This document shows positions 5,688 to 6,536 of a DNA stretch of 6,536 bases, piece after piece. Origin of the DNA: an uncultured Ruminococcus sp. (GTDB taxonomy: Bacteria > Bacillota > Clostridia > Oscillospirales > Acutalibacteraceae); NCBI GenBank assembly GCA_902797525.1, contig CADBSZ010000049.1, positions 1 through 6,536 on the forward strand, given 5' to 3'. Position 1 is the first letter of the stretch, and each line of letters opens with the position of its first letter. The position numbers and the translations under genes were made by a program. The notes beneath the pieces were generated by a model. That model saw nothing but the letters and a program-made list of their open reading frames with translations. It did not search any database and was not told the DNA's origin.

Positions 5688-6536
5688 TTATTCTTCAATC
5701 ACTTTAAAAATAATCAGCGGATCGTTTTGTTTAATATTGCTCCAATAGGTGCCCATACAGTTGATTTTTTCCACTTTTTCCAAACGGATGGTTTTGCCGT
5801 CCTTAGCATAATGATTGTTCAAATATTTGCCGATAATCTTTGCATAGTCGCCGTTTGTTCTCGTCACCAGGAACAGGTCGTCGCGGTCAATCACATCTTG
5901 GAAAAGATTGGTTATGCCGAAGTCCGCCATCTGCTTTTCACTGTAATCGGAATAAATATTCCAGCTTCCGTAAAACAGGGTGTTCTTTGGCATATCCGCA
6001 GGCAGCAGGGAGTTGGTGTAGTTTGGATCAACGCTTCTCGCACACGGAACCACCATCGCATAAATATTATCTGGATGGTCGGTGATATAGTCATAAACCG
6101 TTGTTTGATACACGCCGGTTTTTGCCACATAGTTGTTACGCCACGTCAGCGTTTGCACATTAAACGCGATAACCACTGCGACAGCAACGGCAACGCCTGC
6201 AGAAATACATCGAACCCAAAGCTTTGCGTTTTTAATGCCGTCCATATGCTTCAAATCAATCAAGTAGCACAGGAACAAAAACGCCGAAACGGTAAAGATA
6301 AAGGTCGAGCGGAAATTCAGGCGGAAGCAAACTTGATATCCATACAGTGCGGCGCAAGCCAAACTGAAAATCCAGCAGAAGATGGTGTGCAACCAATTGG
6401 CGTTGCGCAGTGCCAGCAACGCTGCGCCGCATACCAACAACATAAAGCAGCTGAGCATTCCGTATGGATAGACAATGAAGAATGCCCACCATGACAAAGC
6501 CAATAGAATCTTCACAATAATCAGCGGCACGCTGCC
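5688..6536 (-). CDS. C-terminal part of a multi-spanning membrane protein with extracytoplasmic domain, function unknown (5'-partial)
   Basis: The reading frame is open to the window's right edge; the GTG at 6530 is probably an internal valine, so the N-terminus is missing. Counting from that GTG, the visible 280 residues start with about five hydrophobic segments (about 3-20, 22-41, 47-65, 74-90, 104-124). They end with a soluble domain of about 155 residues containing TVYDYITDHPDNIYAM, NTLFYGSWNIYSDY and DDLFLVTRTNGDYAKIIGKY. A block of helices followed by a C-terminal soluble domain resembles the layout of large membrane glycosyltransferase-like (GT-C) or uncharacterised clostridial cell-envelope proteins. 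No diagnostic catalytic motif is visible, because such motifs would lie in the missing N-terminal loops. It is convergent to the operon and shares its terminator, so a functional link is not implied. The coding call is secure; a role in cell-surface polysaccharide is only a guess. Confidence 0.82.
   Translation of the reverse strand, partial: GSVPLIIVKILLALSWWAFFIVYPYGMLSCFMLLVCGAALLALRNANWLHTIFCWIFSLACAALYGYQVCFRLNFRSTFIFTVSAFLFLCYLIDLKHMDGIKNAKLWVRCISAGVAVAVAVVIAFNVQTLTWRNNYVAKTGVYQTTVYDYITDHPDNIYAMVVPCARSVDPNYTNSLLPADMPKNTLFYGSWNIYSDYSEKQMADFGITNLFQDVIDRDDLFLVTRTNGDYAKIIGKYLNNHYAKDGKTIRLEKVEKINCMGTYWSNIKQNDPLIIFKVIEE

Noticed and set aside
5727..6494. Long 255-residue plus-strand open frame opposite the membrane protein
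   Set aside because: It is antisense to a frame with clear membrane-protein character and is rich in His, Gln, Arg and Cys without any family signature; it is a shadow of the minus-strand gene.
6528..6530. GTG as the real start of the minus-strand membrane protein
   Set aside because: The frame stays open to the window edge and no ribosome binding site can be seen, so the GTG is more likely an internal valine of a longer protein.

Overview
The window looks like chromosomal DNA of an anaerobic, Gram-positive member of the Clostridia, probably Ruminococcaceae/Oscillospiraceae. This is inferred from a secreted protein with a type I dockerin, from ECF (energy-coupling factor) transporter genes with clostridial-type fusions, from strong Gram-positive ribosome binding sites, and from moderate GC with tightly packed genes.

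Positions 2-5643 on the plus strand form one compact run of five genes, separated by 1-4 bases or overlapping by 8-28 bases, so almost certainly one operon. In order they are: (1) a small protein that is essentially one HNH/homing-endonuclease-associated repeat, possibly cut by the left edge; (2) an exported alpha/alpha-toroid protein of the prenyltransferase/squalene-oxidase repeat type with a C-terminal dockerin; (3) a membrane-anchored DUF4430 (transcobalamin-like C-terminal domain) protein on a long Ser/Thr/Pro-rich stalk; (4) EcfT, the ECF transmembrane coupling protein; (5) an 865-residue fusion of two ECF ATPase domains with a membrane part that includes an S (substrate-binding) component. 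A strong hairpin terminator at 5642-5678 closes the operon.

The main biological reading is a corrinoid (vitamin B12) capture and uptake system. Animal intrinsic factor and transcobalamin consist of an alpha6/alpha6 barrel plus a small beta domain that sandwich cobalamin. Genes 2 and 3 supply these two folds as separate proteins, one free or dockerin-attached and one tethered to the membrane, directly before a complete ECF importer made from only two polypeptides. The fold and transporter calls are well supported by sequence; the B12 substrate is inferred, because no riboswitch or B12 enzyme gene is in the window.

The right end (5688-6536, minus strand) is the C-terminal part of a convergently transcribed multi-spanning membrane protein with an extracytoplasmic C-terminal domain. 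It has no visible link to the operon and its function is not recognised. There is no gene-free stretch longer than 50 bases, and I see no RNA gene, mobile element or CRISPR array.
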